Part shown: one piece after another, positions 62,439 to 64,000 of the stretch | Layout of the letters: each line of letters begins with the position of its first letter | Position numbering within the stretch: position 1 is the stretch's first letter | DNA from: Actinostola sp. cb2023 | Lineage: Eukaryota > Cnidaria > Anthozoa > Actiniaria > Actinostolidae | Assembly (NCBI GenBank): GCA_033675265.1 | Contig: JAUJYZ010001413.1 | Location: 1-64,000, forward strand | DNA length: 64,000 nt | Direction: 5' to 3' | Position numbers and translations under genes: made by a program | The notes under the pieces: model-generated | Database searches by the model: none | The model's input: only the letters and a program-made list of their open reading frames with translations | Told to the model about the DNA's origin: nothing

Positions 62439-63936
62439 TTAATCATCTGATTTGGTGCGCATGCTGCGAACAGTCATGTCCGACGTCTTCAACAACTGTG
62501 CAAAAACACCGTCACTTTTAGCAGCAAGGATAGCTGGACTATCGTATTCCACCACGTGACCGCGGTCAAGTACCAGTACCCTATCGTAGTCCATTATGGT
62601 GTTCAGTCGATGTGCTATGGTAAGAACGGTGCAATTAGCAAACTTTTCCCGGATGACTTGTTGAACCAGCTGGTCGGTCTTGTAGTCCACGTTGGCTGTT
62701 GCTTCATCCAGGACCAGGATTTTACATCGTTGAAGCAGTGCTCGAGCAAGACACAGTAACTGCGTTTCACCAACACTAAAACCTGATCCACTTTTACCGA
62801 TGCGATATTCGAGAAGACCATCCAGTTTGCTGACCCTGGTTTTCATTTGCACTTCCGTTAGCGCTATCCAGATCTGTTCGTCAGTAAAGCGATGAAATGG
62901 ATCGAGATTGTGCTTGAGAGTTCCACTAAACAAGACAGGATTCTGAGAAATGACGGCCATGGACTTGCGAGCTGCTTGAACATTCAAGGTACCGAGATCT
63001 ATTCCATCAATGAGTACGTGTCCTTGAGGGTCCGGCATACGGAACAAGGCAGCTACCAGGGATGATTTGCCAGCCCCAGTTCGCCCTGCGATGCCCACTT
63101 TTTCTTGGGGTGTCACGTCAAATGTGATGTCCTTCAAGACACAGGCGCCACTCTCTAAATACACCATGGACACCCCTTGCAGACTCAAAGCACCTTGATC
63201 TGGCCAGTCCTCAGGAGGTTTCTCCTGTCTTTCGTAACCTGGCTCTGCAGCTAACATGGTGTATCTTCTGACTCGCTCCACTGATACCATTTGAGTTTCC
63301 ACATTAGAGCAAAAACGCACCGCCATTGATGTCTGCCTCACGATAGAAATGACGTATGCCAAAATGAAGCCAGCGGTTGCTGTTGAACAACATGCGTACG
63401 CGTAAATTAAAGAATATTTCCGCCTTTGTATTTTATCCTTTATAAGACATTATAATTTATAGTATCGCTTACATGGTACGCGCGCTCTGATTGGCTGGTC
63501 AAAATCACTGGTCAAAATCTATGAAAAACACGGATTTTGCAGCGCGCGCCACAGGCAGCCCAACCATTGCTTCTGAGGCTATTTTGAAAATAAAACTATT
63601 TGTAACCGCGCGTCTTTTTTTTTGATGAGTTTCCTGTGGTAGAGCGCGCGCGCGCAATACGTATTATGTTGGGCTCCCTGTGCTTAGTAACGTATGACGT
63701 TGGGTTTCCTGTGTGCGTCCTGCGGGACGCGCCCGCAGCAATGTAGTATATTACACAAGTTGTTTTTCTATTAGTTAAATAAGACTTTGTGTTACCTACC
63801 AGAGTCTAATGGAAGGTATACCGTGGCTACAGCAACCACAGTGACAAATAAAGCACAAACCACATCAGCGTGTAGACCAACCCATCGAGAAGTGGACAAT
63901 ACCAAAGAGAACGCTCTTGTGTGCCAATTTTGGAGA
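62439..63936 (-). CDS. ABCC4-like (MRP-type) ABC transporter, C-terminal two exons (partial)
   Basis: Exon 63936-63800 (last transmembrane helices: QNWHTRAFSLVLSTSRWVGL ... DVVCALFVTVVAVATVYL) joins in phase 1 to exon 63379-62439 (ATAGFILAYVISIVRQTSMA). The latter carries the second nucleotide-binding domain: Walker A GRTGAGKSS, Q-loop VISQNPVLFSGTLKHNLDP, signature FSVGETQLLCLARAL, Walker B ILVLDEATANVD and H-loop TIAHRLNTIMDYD, ending MRTKSDD. ERVRRYT, EKFANCTVLTIAHRL and the SVG signature are typical of ABCC4 (MRP4), a plasma-membrane exporter of organic anions and cyclic nucleotides. The signature reads SVGETQ where ABCC4 usually has SVGQRQ. The 5' exons lie right of the window. Subfamily is from recall of conserved motifs. 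Confidence 0.9.
63550..63745. mobile_element. Partial family D element in the ABCC4-like intron
   Basis: Begins CCACAGGCAGCCCAACCATT and carries TTTCCTGTGGTAGAGCGCGC, GGGCTCCCTGTGC and GGGACGCGCCCGCAGCAATG in the family D order, then stops without the right terminal repeat. It is preceded by GCGCGCTCTGATTGGCTGGT, another common inverted-repeat word. Confidence 0.7.
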
Positions 63937-63982
63937 CTGTTACAAAAGAAGGAACGTGTTTAAAATTAATGAAGGAAGAGTA

Positions 63983-64000
63983 TAGACCGAATGCAATAAT
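63983..64000. mobile_element. Start of a family A element, cut by the window edge
   Basis: AGACCGAATGCAATAAT is identical to the first bases of the copies at 6066 and 46568. Confidence 0.6.

Overview
The window is nuclear DNA of an invertebrate animal, not of a bacterium or virus. It has spliceosomal introns with GT..AG borders, metazoan gene families (an IL-17-like cytokine, a NUDT9 ADP-ribose pyrophosphatase, an ABCC4-like transporter, a Ttd14-like ATPase and a C2H2 zinc-finger gene), and very dense short inverted-repeat elements and tandem repeats. The repeat style and an IL-17-like gene fit a cnidarian or another marine invertebrate; the sequence alone does not settle the phylum.

Layout. 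1-3230: GTAGTG-type tandem repeat lying in or beside an intron. 3284-7606 (+): last six exons of a Ttd14-like gene, with a one-base frame break in the last exon. 7610-17800: no recognisable gene; inverted-repeat elements, a 1.8-kb transposon-like insertion, a foldback element with 12-bp repeats in its arms, and a tandem array of a several-hundred-bp unit. 17948-22448 (+): a two-exon IL-17-like gene whose intron holds about 13 copies of a 139-bp minisatellite. 26766-28566 (-): a small six-cysteine single-pass membrane protein gene whose last codons are split by a 1,416-bp foldback transposon with a 10-bp target duplication. 29100-37130: large inverted repeats, then a 68-bp satellite interrupted by a 2.3-kb element rich in ACACATGTGT palindromes. 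37637-41411 (+): a WW-like exon that joins in phase to a C2H2 zinc-finger exon, with a frame break and a decayed finger tail. 45038-51830 (-): complete six-exon NUDT9-like gene. 51850-62380: many foldback elements, microsatellites and a 21-bp satellite. 62439-63936 (-): last two exons of an ABCC4-like transporter, which runs off the right edge.

The genes do not form a pathway or cluster. Much of the interest lies in how mobile and repetitive DNA touches them: repeat growth from a splice donor (Ttd14-like), a transposon in a coding exon (six-cysteine protein), a minisatellite filling an intron (IL-17-like), an element with CATCC target duplication inside decayed zinc fingers, and elements nested in elements with readable target duplications. 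Exon models were joined by reading frame, splice sites and recalled family sequence; no alignment or database search was run.
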